Positions 24,192-32,020 of a stretch of 40,957 nt of DNA are shown here, piece after piece. The stretch is from NCBI GenBank assembly GCA_020027875.1, contig JAHRHA010000047.1, positions 1 through 40,957 on the forward strand, given 5' to 3'. This stretch comes from Micromonosporaceae bacterium. Its GTDB lineage: Bacteria > Actinomycetota > Actinomycetes > Mycobacteriales > Micromonosporaceae. Within the stretch, counting starts at the first letter, position 1; each line of letters begins with the position of its first letter. The notes under the pieces are model-generated. The model had not been told where the DNA came from and searched no databases. It saw only the letters and a list, made by a program, of their open reading frames with translations. Made by a program: the position numbers and the translations under genes.

Positions 24192-25106
24192 GTGGCTCTT
24201 GGACTCCCCTCTACTCTGCCCGGCGGGCATCCGGCGATCGGTGACCTGGTGCGCTCCGGTGTGACGTTCTCGTTCGAGTTCTTTCCACCCAAGACCGAGG
24301 ACGGGGAGAGGCAGCTGTGGCGGGCGATCCGCGAGCTGGAGCCACTGCGTCCGTCCTTCGTCTCGATCACCTACGGTGCGGGGGGCTCGACGCGCGATAA
24401 CACAGTGGCCGCGACCGAGAGGGTGGCCACCGACACCACCCTGTTGCCGATGGCCCACCTGACCGCGGTCAACCACTCGGTGACGGAGCTGCGTCATGTG
24501 ATCGGGCGACTCGCCGCCGCTGGCGTGAGCAACATCCTCGCCATACGGGGCGACCCACCGGGGGACCCGATGGGGGACTGGGTCCGCCACCCAGAAGGGG
24601 TTCTCTACGCCGAGGACCTGGTCCGCCTGGTTCGGGAACTGGGAGACTTCTGCGTCGGTGTGGCCGCGTTCCCGTACAAGCACCCTCGCTCGCCTGACAT
24701 CTCGACCGACACCGCCCACTTCATCCGGAAATGCCGTGCCGGGGCCGACTTCGCGATCACGCAGATGTTCTTCGACGCCGACGACTACCTTCGCCTGCGC
24801 GACCGGGTCGTGGTGGCTGGCGGAGATGTGCCGATCCTCGCCGGGGTGATGCCGGTAACTCAGATGAGCACGATCGAACGATCGGAGCAGCTCTCCGGGG
24901 CGCCGTTCCCGGCCCCCCTCGCCGCGAAGTTCGCCCGGATCGCCGACGACCCGGAGGCGGTGCGACAACTCGGGGTCGAGCAGGCCAGCCATATGTGCAC
25001 CCGGTTGCTCGAGGAGGGTGTGCCGGGCATTCATTTCATTACCCTCAATCGATCAACAGCCACCCGCGAGGTGTGGCAGAACCTGGCGTTGGCGGCCCGG
25101 ATCTGA
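24192..25106 (+). CDS. metF: Methylenetetrahydrofolate reductase family protein
   Basis: 304-residue FAD-containing TIM-barrel that reduces 5,10-methylene- to 5-methyl-tetrahydrofolate for methionine synthesis. Motifs are FSFEFFPPKTEDGE, SITYGAGGSTRD, HLTAVNHS, ILAIRGDPPGDP, FAITQMFFDADDYL and PGIHFITLNRS. The GTG start lacks a ribosome binding site and appears leaderless. Position next to idsA and mptA matches M. tuberculosis Rv2172c. The gene 8 nt downstream is a phosphatidyltransferase and shares its transcript. Confidence 0.92.
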   Translation: MALGLPSTLPGGHPAIGDLVRSGVTFSFEFFPPKTEDGERQLWRAIRELEPLRPSFVSITYGAGGSTRDNTVAATERVATDTTLLPMAHLTAVNHSVTELRHVIGRLAAAGVSNILAIRGDPPGDPMGDWVRHPEGVLYAEDLVRLVRELGDFCVGVAAFPYKHPRSPDISTDTAHFIRKCRAGADFAITQMFFDADDYLRLRDRVVVAGGDVPILAGVMPVTQMSTIERSEQLSGAPFPAPLAAKFARIADDPEAVRQLGVEQASHMCTRLLEEGVPGIHFITLNRSTATREVWQNLALAARI

Positions 25107-25114
25107 GGGCGGGC

Positions 25115-25810
25115 GTGGATCGCGGCGGTCGGCTGAGTTGGGACGAGTACTCGGCGCGCTGGGCCACGCTTCATCTCGGCATGGATCCTCGTCGATCATC
25201 GACACTCGCGCGCACGTGGCTACGGTTTGGCTATCTGGTCGGCCGTCTGCTCGCCGCGATCGGCGTCCGCCCCGGTGCGGTCACGATGGCGGGCGTGGTG
25301 GTCTCGGCCGCAGTGCCGGTCGTGGCGCTGTTCCGCGGAGCGTGGCTCTTCGCCGCGGCCGGCCTTGTCTTCGTCGCGGCCCTCGCCGACTCGGCCGACG
25401 GTGCCGTGGCGGTGATCACTGATCGCACCTCGCGGTTGGGTTCCTTCTATGACTCGGTTGCGGACCGGCTGAGCGAGGCGGCCTGGCTGCTCTCGATGTG
25501 GTTGCTGGGCGCGCCCGGCTGGCTGGTCACGGTGTGTGGTGCGCTCGCCTGGCTGCACGAGTACGCCCGAGCGCGCGCCGCGGTGGCTGGCATGACCGGC
25601 ATCGGCGCGATCACGGTGGCCGAGCGGCCCACCCGGGTCATCCTCGTGATCACCGCGCTTGGCCTGGGCGGACTCGCCTGGTTCATCAACCCGCATCTCG
25701 CCCCCGGTGCGGTCACCGTCGTCGTCTCGGTCTGGGTCGTGGTGGGCCTGCTCGGCGCGGCCCGGCTCACCGGCGCCATTCGCACCGCCCTGCGAGCAGC
25801 TCAGCGCTAG
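25115..25810 (+). CDS. CDP-alcohol phosphatidyltransferase family protein
   Basis: 231-residue membrane enzyme that would transfer a phosphatidyl (or related) group from CDP-diacylglycerol to an alcohol. The signature D-x2-D-G-x2-A-x(n)-G-x3-D-x3-D is visible in ALADSADGAVAVITDRTS and RLGSFYDSVADRL, although the usual arginine after the alanine is replaced by valine. Five to six hydrophobic helices follow. The GTG at 25115 has GAGGG 5 nt upstream, and the gene follows metF by 8 nt. The acceptor alcohol (inositol phosphate, glycerol phosphate or other) cannot be assigned. Convergent with the carotenoid desaturase, overlapping it by 4 nt. Confidence 0.88.
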   Translation: MDRGGRLSWDEYSARWATLHLGMDPRRSSTLARTWLRFGYLVGRLLAAIGVRPGAVTMAGVVVSAAVPVVALFRGAWLFAAAGLVFVAALADSADGAVAVITDRTSRLGSFYDSVADRLSEAAWLLSMWLLGAPGWLVTVCGALAWLHEYARARAAVAGMTGIGAITVAERPTRVILVITALGLGGLAWFINPHLAPGAVTVVVSVWVVVGLLGAARLTGAIRTALRAAQR

Positions 25811-27315
25811 CTCGCCGCTGGACCGATCCGGGCGGCGACGATCTCGGCGGAGAGGGCGACCATCGGTAGCCCACCGCCGGGATGAGTGGAGCCGCCGACG
25901 AGGTAGAGGCCGCGGGCGGCGCCCCGGTTGGGCGGGCGGAACAGGCCGGTAAGGCCGTGGCGTGGGGTGCCGTAAATCGCACCGCCGGGGGTGACCGTCG
26001 CATCTTCAAGATCGGCCGGCGTGCGAATCTCGCGGAAGAGCACTCGGTCACGCACGTCCGCACCTCGCGCCGCGAGCGTGGCGAGCACTCGATCGGCGTA
26101 GGTGTCGGCCACCCCCGGGGCGCGCCAGTCCACCGAGGTCTCATCGTCTCCCTGGGGCGCCGCGTTGACCAGGACGAACCATGCCTCGCTGCCCTCCGGC
26201 CGAACCGACGGGTCGTCAGCGACGGTGACGAAAACGGTCGGGTCGGAAGCCGGACGTGCCGGGCGACCGAAGATCGCATCGAATTCGGCGTCGTAGTCCG
26301 TTGGAAAGAAGACCGTGTGGTGAGCGAGCGCTGGCGAGTGGCCGCGCACGCCGAGCAGGAGCACGAACCCGCTGAGGCTGCGCTCGGCCAGCCTCGCCGA
26401 ACGGTGCGGGTTCGGCGCCAGGTCGCGGTACACGGTCAAGGCGTCGGCGTTCGCCACCACGACGTCGGCCGCGACGTCCACCCCGCCGCCGACCTCGTCG
26501 CCGACCCCGCCGCCTAGCCTGACGCCCGTTACCCGTCCTCCGGCCGTCACGACCCGGTCCACCGCGACGCCGGTACGGACGTGTACGCCGAGCGCCTCAC
26601 ACCGGCGCAGGAGCGCGTCGGCGAGCGTGGCGAGGCCGCCGCGCGCGTACCAGCCTCCGAACGCCATCTCCGCGTAGGCGATAGCGACGAGCGCGGCGGG
26701 CGCCCGGCGCGGATCAGACCCGGTATACGTGGCGTAGCGGTCGAGCAGCATCCGTAGGTGCGGATCGGCCAGGTACGAACGGCCCAGCCCCCGAAGGGTT
26801 CTACCCGGCGCTATCGCGGCGAGATCACCCGCCCGCCAGGCGAGCCGGGCCAGCGACAGCGGTGAGTCCATATTGGAACGCAGTACGTGTCGCCACGAAG
26901 CGTCCCAGACCCGGCCCGCCCGGCGCCACAGCGCTCGCCAGTCGGCCGCCGCCTGGTCGCCGAACTCGGCCGCGATCCGGCCGTCGAACTCCGCGGCGTC
27001 GGACGAAGAATCGAGCACCACACCGTCGGCAAACACGTGGCGTACCAAGGGTTCCAGCGGCACCAGGTCGACCTCTCGCTCAAGGGTGGTGCCGGTGGCG
27101 GCGAAGAGGTCAGCGAAGACCCGCGGAACTGTCAACAGGCTCGGCCCGGTGTCGAACCGGAAGACACCGTCGCGTGTGTCGCGAACGTAACGGCCAAGTT
27201 TGCCGCCGACGACATCGGACTGCTCGAACAGCTCGACTCGGTGGCCGGCGGCGGCCAGTCGCGCCGCCGTCGCCAGCCCACCCACGCCGGCTCCAATCAC
27301 GACGACCCGAGTCAC
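25807..27315 (-). CDS. Carotenoid desaturase (CrtI/CrtD family)
   Basis: 502-residue FAD-dependent desaturase. The N-terminal dinucleotide fold is VVVIGAGVGGLATAARLAAA followed by GHRVELFEQ and VVGGKLGRY; DTGPSLLTVPRVF and the C-terminal GLYLVGGSTHPGGGLPMV are classic CrtI-superfamily motifs. The GTG start at 27315 overlaps the glycosyltransferase stop as GTGA; the frame is open further upstream but only as a shadow. Being last in an operon with CruF and a CruC-like transferase, it may be CrtD (3',4'-desaturase of the hydroxylated end) rather than phytoene desaturase CrtI; sequence inspection alone cannot decide. A small in-frame duplication GGGVGDEVGGGVDV lies in the middle. Confidence 0.88.
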   Translation of the reverse strand: MTRVVVIGAGVGGLATAARLAAAGHRVELFEQSDVVGGKLGRYVRDTRDGVFRFDTGPSLLTVPRVFADLFAATGTTLEREVDLVPLEPLVRHVFADGVVLDSSSDAAEFDGRIAAEFGDQAAADWRALWRRAGRVWDASWRHVLRSNMDSPLSLARLAWRAGDLAAIAPGRTLRGLGRSYLADPHLRMLLDRYATYTGSDPRRAPAALVAIAYAEMAFGGWYARGGLATLADALLRRCEALGVHVRTGVAVDRVVTAGGRVTGVRLGGGVGDEVGGGVDVAADVVVANADALTVYRDLAPNPHRSARLAERSLSGFVLLLGVRGHSPALAHHTVFFPTDYDAEFDAIFGRPARPASDPTVFVTVADDPSVRPEGSEAWFVLVNAAPQGDDETSVDWRAPGVADTYADRVLATLAARGADVRDRVLFREIRTPADLEDATVTPGGAIYGTPRHGLTGLFRPPNRGAARGLYLVGGSTHPGGGLPMVALSAEIVAARIGPAAS

Positions 27316-28460
27316 GGGAGAGACTCCGGGGGCTGTCCAATCTCGACCGGACGTCCCTTCCAGGTGAGCCGTCCACGGCGACGGAAGCGATACGACCGGA
27401 CGACGAGCCACCCGAGAAGAGCGATGGAGACAGGGTGGGCCAGGGCGTCCGGCCAGACCCGCGCGCCCGTCGCCCGTCCCGAGAACACCCGGCCGAGAAC
27501 TCCGAGGAGGTAGCCGGTCACGGCGGCCGCCGCCGACATCCACGCCCCCAGGGCCGCCGCGACGATGGCGGCGAGCGGCGGTGCCGTGTACAGGGTCACC
27601 AGGATTAGCCCGACGGCGGCCGCGCCCACGGGCGAACCGAACGAGGCCCACAGCGACTTGGTGTAGCCGCGCTCAAGGTCTGACCAGGACTCGTACATGT
27701 GGCAGCTGGCGATGCGAGATCCGTCCGCCACGGCGATCCGCCCGCCCGTGCGTTTGACCGCGCGGGCCAACCCGATGTCCTCGAGGACGGCGTCGCGCAC
27801 GGCCGCGTGCCCGCCGGCGCGCTCATAACCAACCCGGGTCAGGACGAGAAGCTGCCCACCGGCCACGGCCAGCGACGGCCGTCGGGAGCGCTCGGCCACG
27901 CGAAGCGGCAGGAAGGTCTGCCATGACCACTGCAGCAGCGGCTGGAAGAGGCGCTCACCGAGGCCGGCAGCGAGGATCCGTGGGTACGGGGAGATGAGGT
28001 CGAACCCGTCGAGCAGGCCCACGGCCGCGGCGACTGCGTGGGGTGCCAACACCACATCCGCGTCGATGAAGATGAGCACCCGCGAGGCCGGGTCGGCATG
28101 CGTGGCGAGCTGCTGGCAGGCGTACGGCTTGCCCAGCCAACCAAGCGGCAGCGGCTGGCCGGTCACGAGCCGAAGGCGGGGATCGCCGGCCGCGACCGAG
28201 CGCACCACCTCGGCCGTACCGTCACTCGATCCGTCGTCAAGGACCACGATCTCCATGCCGGCCACGCCGCGCTGCGCCAGCAAGGATTCCAGGCACGGCC
28301 GCACGCGGTGGGCCTCGTCACGCAGCGGGAGCAGGACCGAGACGGGAAACTCCACTATAGACGGAGCCGGCGACGGCCGACGCAGCAAGAGACCGTTGAC
28401 CCAGGTGTGGGCGGTCAATAGTCCGACGGCGAACACCGGGGTCCACGGGAGAAGGCTCAT
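27312..28460 (-). CDS. Family 2 glycosyltransferase, probable carotenoid glycosyltransferase (CruC-like)
   Basis: 382-residue membrane-anchored GT2 enzyme. An N-terminal hydrophobic helix is followed by the GT-A domain: VSVLLPLRDEAHRV, EIVVLDDGSSDGTAEV, LIFIDADVVL (the D-x-D metal site) and AVLEDIGLARAVKRTGG (ED motif). Two or three membrane helices close the protein. Its start overlaps the cruF stop (ATGA) and its stop overlaps the desaturase start (GTGA), so it belongs to the carotenoid operon. In sioxanthin-type pathways CruC glycosylates the hydroxyl introduced by CruF. Confidence 0.85.
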   Translation of the reverse strand: MSLLPWTPVFAVGLLTAHTWVNGLLLRRPSPAPSIVEFPVSVLLPLRDEAHRVRPCLESLLAQRGVAGMEIVVLDDGSSDGTAEVVRSVAAGDPRLRLVTGQPLPLGWLGKPYACQQLATHADPASRVLIFIDADVVLAPHAVAAAVGLLDGFDLISPYPRILAAGLGERLFQPLLQWSWQTFLPLRVAERSRRPSLAVAGGQLLVLTRVGYERAGGHAAVRDAVLEDIGLARAVKRTGGRIAVADGSRIASCHMYESWSDLERGYTKSLWASFGSPVGAAAVGLILVTLYTAPPLAAIVAAALGAWMSAAAAVTGYLLGVLGRVFSGRATGARVWPDALAHPVSIALLGWLVVRSYRFRRRGRLTWKGRPVEIGQPPESLP

Positions 28461-29200
28461 CGTCGTACCAGCATGACCGTGAGTGGCACCGCGACCGCGC
28501 CCATGCCGATGCCGCCCCACAGCGCCGAGGCGGGTAGGTCGAGGAAGACCGCGTGAGCGAGCACCGAGGAGAGGTAGGTCCAGAGGTACAGCGCGAGCAT
28601 CGGGGCGTCCGTCGTCCGGTCGACCCTTTGGGCGCGCGGGCCGGCCGCGGCCGCGAACGAAGCCATCATGAGCACCGCGACCGCGAGCCACCCGAGGTAG
28701 TTCCCGACCGGCACGTCACCGACTCCGGGCAGCGTCACCGGGTCGGGTGTGGTCCAGCGCCAGTAGCCCTCGGCGACCATCTGGGGGTCGAGGAAGAGGT
28801 CCCAGGCGGCCAGCCCGGCGGCGGCAATTCCGATCCGCGCGGCCGTGCGTGAGGCGAGCTGGCCGGCGGCCAGCCAAGCGGGCCAGGCCATCCAGGTCCA
28901 GGCGAGCGGGATCACCACGGGCACCCCGAACAGCGTCGGCCCCAGCGCGTCGCCGTAGTCGTACGCGCCGAACGGGAAACCTGTGATCACTCCGAGTGCC
29001 TCGACGGCAAGCCCGCCGCCGGCCGTCACCGCGATCAACACGACGCCCACCCGAGCCCCTCTCGTGGCGAAGGCATGCCCGACCGATGCGGCAAAGCCCA
29101 GTACCACCGTGGCCCCGACGAGCGTGGCACGGGAATCGCCAGACACAAGGGGGTAGGCGATCTGGGCGAGGACGAGCAGTACCAGCGGAAGCCAGCGCAT
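28457..29200 (-). CDS. cruF: Carotenoid 1',2'-hydratase CruF
   Basis: About 247 residues with six or seven membrane helices. The conserved CruF features are GFPFGAYDYGDALGPTLFGV, followed by P-x-x-W-x-W/M-x-W (IPLAWTWMAWPAW), AAWDLFLDPQMV and GYWRW. The enzyme adds water across the terminal C-1',2' double bond of an acyclic carotenoid end, creating the hydroxyl for glycosylation. ATG 29200 gives a TGATG overlap with the GNAT gene; GTG 29203 one codon upstream is equally possible. Sits directly before its CruC-like partner. Confidence 0.9.
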   Translation of the reverse strand: MRWLPLVLLVLAQIAYPLVSGDSRATLVGATVVLGFAASVGHAFATRGARVGVVLIAVTAGGGLAVEALGVITGFPFGAYDYGDALGPTLFGVPVVIPLAWTWMAWPAWLAAGQLASRTAARIGIAAAGLAAWDLFLDPQMVAEGYWRWTTPDPVTLPGVGDVPVGNYLGWLAVAVLMMASFAAAAGPRAQRVDRTTDAPMLALYLWTYLSSVLAHAVFLDLPASALWGGIGMGAVAVPLTVMLVRR

Positions 29201-29742
29201 CACTGGTCTAGCGGCAGGGTCCGGCCGAGTACGGCGAAGGGCCGCGAGTCGCCGGGGAACGAGAAGTCGCGGACGACGTCGACGAAGCCGAACCGGCGGT
29301 AGAGGCGCCAGGCGCGCGACGTCGCCTCGTCCGCCTCCGGTGTGGACAGAAGGGTGGTCTTTGCAGTCGCCATGCCGAGCAGGGCGCGCAGCTGTGCCGC
29401 ACCGAGGCCGTGTCCCTGCGTGGCCGGGAGCACGTGCAGTTCGACCACCTCAAAACAGTCGTCCAGCCACGCCGCTCGTTGATCCTTGCGGATCGCGCCC
29501 CTGACTTGGTCATGCCACCACTGGCCGGGCTCGGAAGTGTAGCCATAGCCGAAACCGAGCAGCGTGCCGTGCATATCTATGGACGCGACCGCCCGGAACC
29601 CGCGCCGGTGGACGTGGGACGCCACGTACCCACGCCGCGTGACCAGGAGGTCGGGCGCGTACCCCATCGCAAGGCCGTACACATTGATGACCTCGTCCAG
29701 CCGCCGGGTGAGGTCGTTCGGCGTCCAGGGCACGATCCTCAT
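29200..29742 (-). CDS. GNAT family N-acetyltransferase
   Basis: 180-residue acetyltransferase. The acetyl-CoA loop is in VLPATQGHGLGAAQLRALLG (Q/R-x-x-G-x-G/A pattern), and TSRAWRLYRRFGFVDVVRDF is the typical beta6-beta7 end. The substrate is unknown. It lies within the carotenoid operon between the CrtA-like gene and cruF and overlaps cruF. No Shine-Dalgarno is seen; a 17-bp tandem duplication covers its start codon. It may be a passenger in the operon, or it may modify a pathway intermediate or precursor. Confidence 0.85.
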   Translation of the reverse strand: MRIVPWTPNDLTRRLDEVINVYGLAMGYAPDLLVTRRGYVASHVHRRGFRAVASIDMHGTLLGFGYGYTSEPGQWWHDQVRGAIRKDQRAAWLDDCFEVVELHVLPATQGHGLGAAQLRALLGMATAKTTLLSTPEADEATSRAWRLYRRFGFVDVVRDFSFPGDSRPFAVLGRTLPLDQ

Positions 29743-29780
29743 CGCTGTTCTAGCCTCATCGCTGTTCTGGCCTCATCGCT
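29738..29780 (-). repeat. 17-bp tandem duplication at the crtA-like/GNAT junction
   Basis: CTCATCGCTGTTCTAGC (29738-29754) is followed by CTCATCGCTGTTCTGGC (29755-29771) and the first 9 bases of a third unit. The duplicated unit contains the ATG of the GNAT gene, leaving a second ATG-AGG 17 nt upstream in another frame, and it supplies the stop codon of the CrtA-like gene. Because 17 is not a multiple of three, the event changed the gene junction. Confidence 0.75.
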
Positions 29781-30574
29781 TGTGGCACGGTCCTCTCCTC
29801 GGCCCAGCCGATCAAGTCGCGGTCGCCCGTGACCTCCAGCACCGCGAACCGGGCGAACAACTCCTCGGCATACCAGCCCTCGGCCGGTGTCCGTTCGATG
29901 ACTCGCCGGTGATCGCGGTGGTGGTACGCGAACTCTACGAGATCACTGGCACGTCGCCATAGACTCACCGTCCCCTGCCATCCGATTGGCGCCTCGCCGA
30001 TGGCGAAGGTGGCGAGCAGACCCGGCGCGACGGTCACTGCGGCGGCGACCGGGCCGATGGCGCGCCAGAACGTGACCGCCCGGGTCGAACGCAGCCGAGC
30101 TCGGGTCAGGGCGAGCACCGGACCGTCCGTCACTGCTTTCTCGGTCGGCGTGAACGGCTCGCTCGGCGTGAACGGCTGGGTCGGCGAGAACGGCTCGGTC
30201 GGGGTGAACGGCTGGGTTGTCGTGAACGGCTCGGTCGGCGTGAACGGCTCGCGGCCGGCCCACGTGCCCCGGCTGGCGAGCGGCCGAAGATCCAGACGGC
30301 AGTACGACGTGGCGAGCGCCCGCCAGGATCCAGCCGTCCTCGTCGCGTCAAAACTCTCGGCGCCGCCGGCGTCATCCCACACGACGAGTGCCGCCCAGCG
30401 TGTGGGATCGGCGCGGCTGGGACCGAACCGGCGGCCGCGGCCGGTGCCGAGCAGCTTGACGAACCGGACGCCGGGCGCGCGGCGCAGTCGGCCACGGTCG
30501 AGCGCCATCCGCCAGAGCACCCGAGTCAGCCGCGGCGCCGGCACCCGCCAGACATGTAGCGTGACGTGGCTCAC
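29756..30574 (-). CDS. CrtA-like carotenoid monooxygenase with internal hexapeptide repeats
   Basis: 272-residue protein resembling the spheroidene monooxygenase (CrtA) family: N-terminal HVWRVPAPRLTRVLWRMALD and RFVKLLGTGRGRRFGPSRAD, then AALVVWDDAGGAESFD; C-terminal RAIGPVAAAVTVAPGLLATF, IGWQGTVSLWRRASDLVEFA and TPAEGWYAEELFARFAVLEV. CrtA inserts a keto group at C-2 of acyclic carotenoids. The two halves are separated by six EPFTPT-type hexapeptides (about residues 109-144) encoded by an 18-bp minisatellite. This insertion is absent from the general family fold. The GTG start overlaps the YbaK stop as GTGA. Confidence 0.78.
   Translation of the reverse strand: MSHVTLHVWRVPAPRLTRVLWRMALDRGRLRRAPGVRFVKLLGTGRGRRFGPSRADPTRWAALVVWDDAGGAESFDATRTAGSWRALATSYCRLDLRPLASRGTWAGREPFTPTEPFTTTQPFTPTEPFSPTQPFTPSEPFTPTEKAVTDGPVLALTRARLRSTRAVTFWRAIGPVAAAVTVAPGLLATFAIGEAPIGWQGTVSLWRRASDLVEFAYHHRDHRRVIERTPAEGWYAEELFARFAVLEVTGDRDLIGWAEERTVPQAMRPEQR
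30141..30248 (-). repeat. 18-bp in-frame minisatellite, six units, in the CrtA-like gene
   Basis: Six 18-bp units start at 30141, 30159, 30177, 30195, 30213 and 30231. They encode (E/Q)-P-F-(T/S)-(P/T)-(T/S) hexapeptides on the minus strand. The outer units are identical and the inner ones differ at one to four positions. Confidence 0.92.
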
Positions 30575-31044
30575 GCCACCTCGGCCGGCGTACCGGCGGT
30601 GATCCGAACCAACTCGTCGAAGGTGGTGGGAAAGACCGCGTGTGGGATGCCGCCGGCGGCCCAGATCTCGTCGAAGGCGGCGAGTGAGAGGTCGACGAGC
30701 GTCCGCACGGGCTTGGGGTGACCCAGCGGGGCGACTCCGCCGATCGGCTGACCGGTGTGCTCGCGGACGAACTCGGGGGTGGCCCTCCGGACGGTACTGA
30801 CCTGGACGAGCCCGGCCACCTTGGCGGTGTCGACGCGGTGCGCGCCGGAGGTGAGCACGAGCAGCGGATCCCCGTCGGCGTTGAAGATGAGCGAGTTGGC
30901 GATCTGGCCGACCTCGACGCCCAGCGCGGCCGCGGCTGCTGCGGCGGTGTGTACGGCGTCGGGCAGCAGCACGATCCGACCGTGCGCGTCGGTGGACTCC
31001 AGCGCCTCCTGGACGGCCTGGACGTTGGGGTGCATGGCGTTCAT
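30571..31044 (-). CDS. YbaK/EbsC family aminoacyl-tRNA deacylase
   Basis: 157-residue editing domain that hydrolyses mischarged tRNAs, typically Cys-tRNA(Pro) or Ala-tRNA(Pro). Family landmarks are VEVGQIANSLIFNADGDPLL (with the conserved K/N-S-L-I-F strand), LTSGAHRVDTAKVAGL, TGQPIGGVAPLGHPKPVRTL and the terminal AAGGIPHAVFPTTFDELVRI. It overlaps the monooxygenase start and sits 13 nt after the exporter gene, so it is part of the long minus-strand operon although unrelated to carotenoids. Two ATGs (31044, 31035) are possible. Confidence 0.9.
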   Translation of the reverse strand: MNAMHPNVQAVQEALESTDAHGRIVLLPDAVHTAAAAAAALGVEVGQIANSLIFNADGDPLLVLTSGAHRVDTAKVAGLVQVSTVRRATPEFVREHTGQPIGGVAPLGHPKPVRTLVDLSLAAFDEIWAAGGIPHAVFPTTFDELVRITAGTPAEVA

Positions 31045-31057
31045 TGTGGGTCGCGGG

Positions 31058-32020
31058 TCAGGTGGGCGGGATTTCGGGGGTCTGCGCCATTGCCCGGCTG
31101 GCGCGGGCCGTCTCGGCGAGGATCACGCCGGCGAGAATGACGAGACCGCCCAGAATCTGCGGCGTCGACAGGACCTCATTGAGAAGGATCCAGGCGAAGA
31201 TGCTGGCCAACACCAGTTCGGTCATGCCGATGATGCCGACGCTGGTCGGCGGCAGGTGCTGCATGGATGCGGAGATGAGCAGGTACGGGATGATCGTGCC
31301 GAAGATGAGGAGGTAGATCGCGAGCAGCCACATCGGCACCCCGCCGCTGCTTTCGCCGAAGAGGTGGACGGGGAAGTTCCACCACGGCCGCACAATCGCC
31401 CCGGCCACGGTGGAGACCCCGAAGGCCCAGCAGGTCACCGAGAGCGGGTCCCGCTCGGCGACCGTTTTCGACCCGAGGACGTAGTAGACGGCGAGCAGAA
31501 CAGCGGAGGCCATGCCTGCGCCGATGCCGACGATGTCCAGGCTCAGTTGGCCCTCCCAGACCTGTGTCACGCACACCAGTCCACCGATGCAGAGAGCTAG
31601 GCCCACCCAGAGTCGTTGCTTGACCTGCTGATGTTCGCCGAAGCGCACCCAGAGGGCGACGAAGACCGGCGCCGTGAACTCGAAGAGCAGGCCGATGCCG
31701 ACGGGCAGGCGGCTGATCGCGACGAAGTAGAGCATCGGTACGAGGAAGAACCCGGTTAGGCCGAAACTGATCAGCTTGGGTAGCTCCTGCCGGCGCACCG
31801 TCAGCCGCCTCGGCCCGGGCTTCAGCACGAGGCTCAGGATCAGCAGGCATGCGAATGCGCCGGTCGCCCGAAACGTGGTGAGCTGGGGGGCGTCGAACCC
31901 TCCCTGGAGCAACAGCTTGGAGACCGTTCCGTTGAGCGCGAAGATCGCGGCGGCGGCGACGACCATGGTGACGCCGAGGGCCGGGCGGGTCGCAGGGCGG
32001 GCCAGAACGACGGTGCTCAC
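31058..32020 (-). CDS. EamA/DMT family transporter
   Basis: 320-residue inner-membrane transporter with ten predicted helices in two EamA repeats (first LGVTMVVAAAAIFALNGTVS, second LSLDIVGIGAGMASAVLLAV followed by YYVLGSKTV). The family exports small metabolites such as amino acids or nucleosides; the substrate is unknown. It is the first gene of the minus-strand operon and is divergent from the repair operon. The GTG start at 32020 has no strong ribosome binding site. The second repeat ends with the usual ILLNEVLSTPQILGGLVILA signature. Confidence 0.9.
   Translation of the reverse strand: MSTVVLARPATRPALGVTMVVAAAAIFALNGTVSKLLLQGGFDAPQLTTFRATGAFACLLILSLVLKPGPRRLTVRRQELPKLISFGLTGFFLVPMLYFVAISRLPVGIGLLFEFTAPVFVALWVRFGEHQQVKQRLWVGLALCIGGLVCVTQVWEGQLSLDIVGIGAGMASAVLLAVYYVLGSKTVAERDPLSVTCWAFGVSTVAGAIVRPWWNFPVHLFGESSGGVPMWLLAIYLLIFGTIIPYLLISASMQHLPPTSVGIIGMTELVLASIFAWILLNEVLSTPQILGGLVILAGVILAETARASRAMAQTPEIPPT

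Noticed and set aside
27316..27651. 112-residue N-terminal extension of the carotenoid desaturase frame
   Set aside because: The FAD-binding fold starts directly after GTG 27315, which overlaps the upstream stop as GTGA; the extension is antisense-like shadow of the glycosyltransferase gene's other frame.
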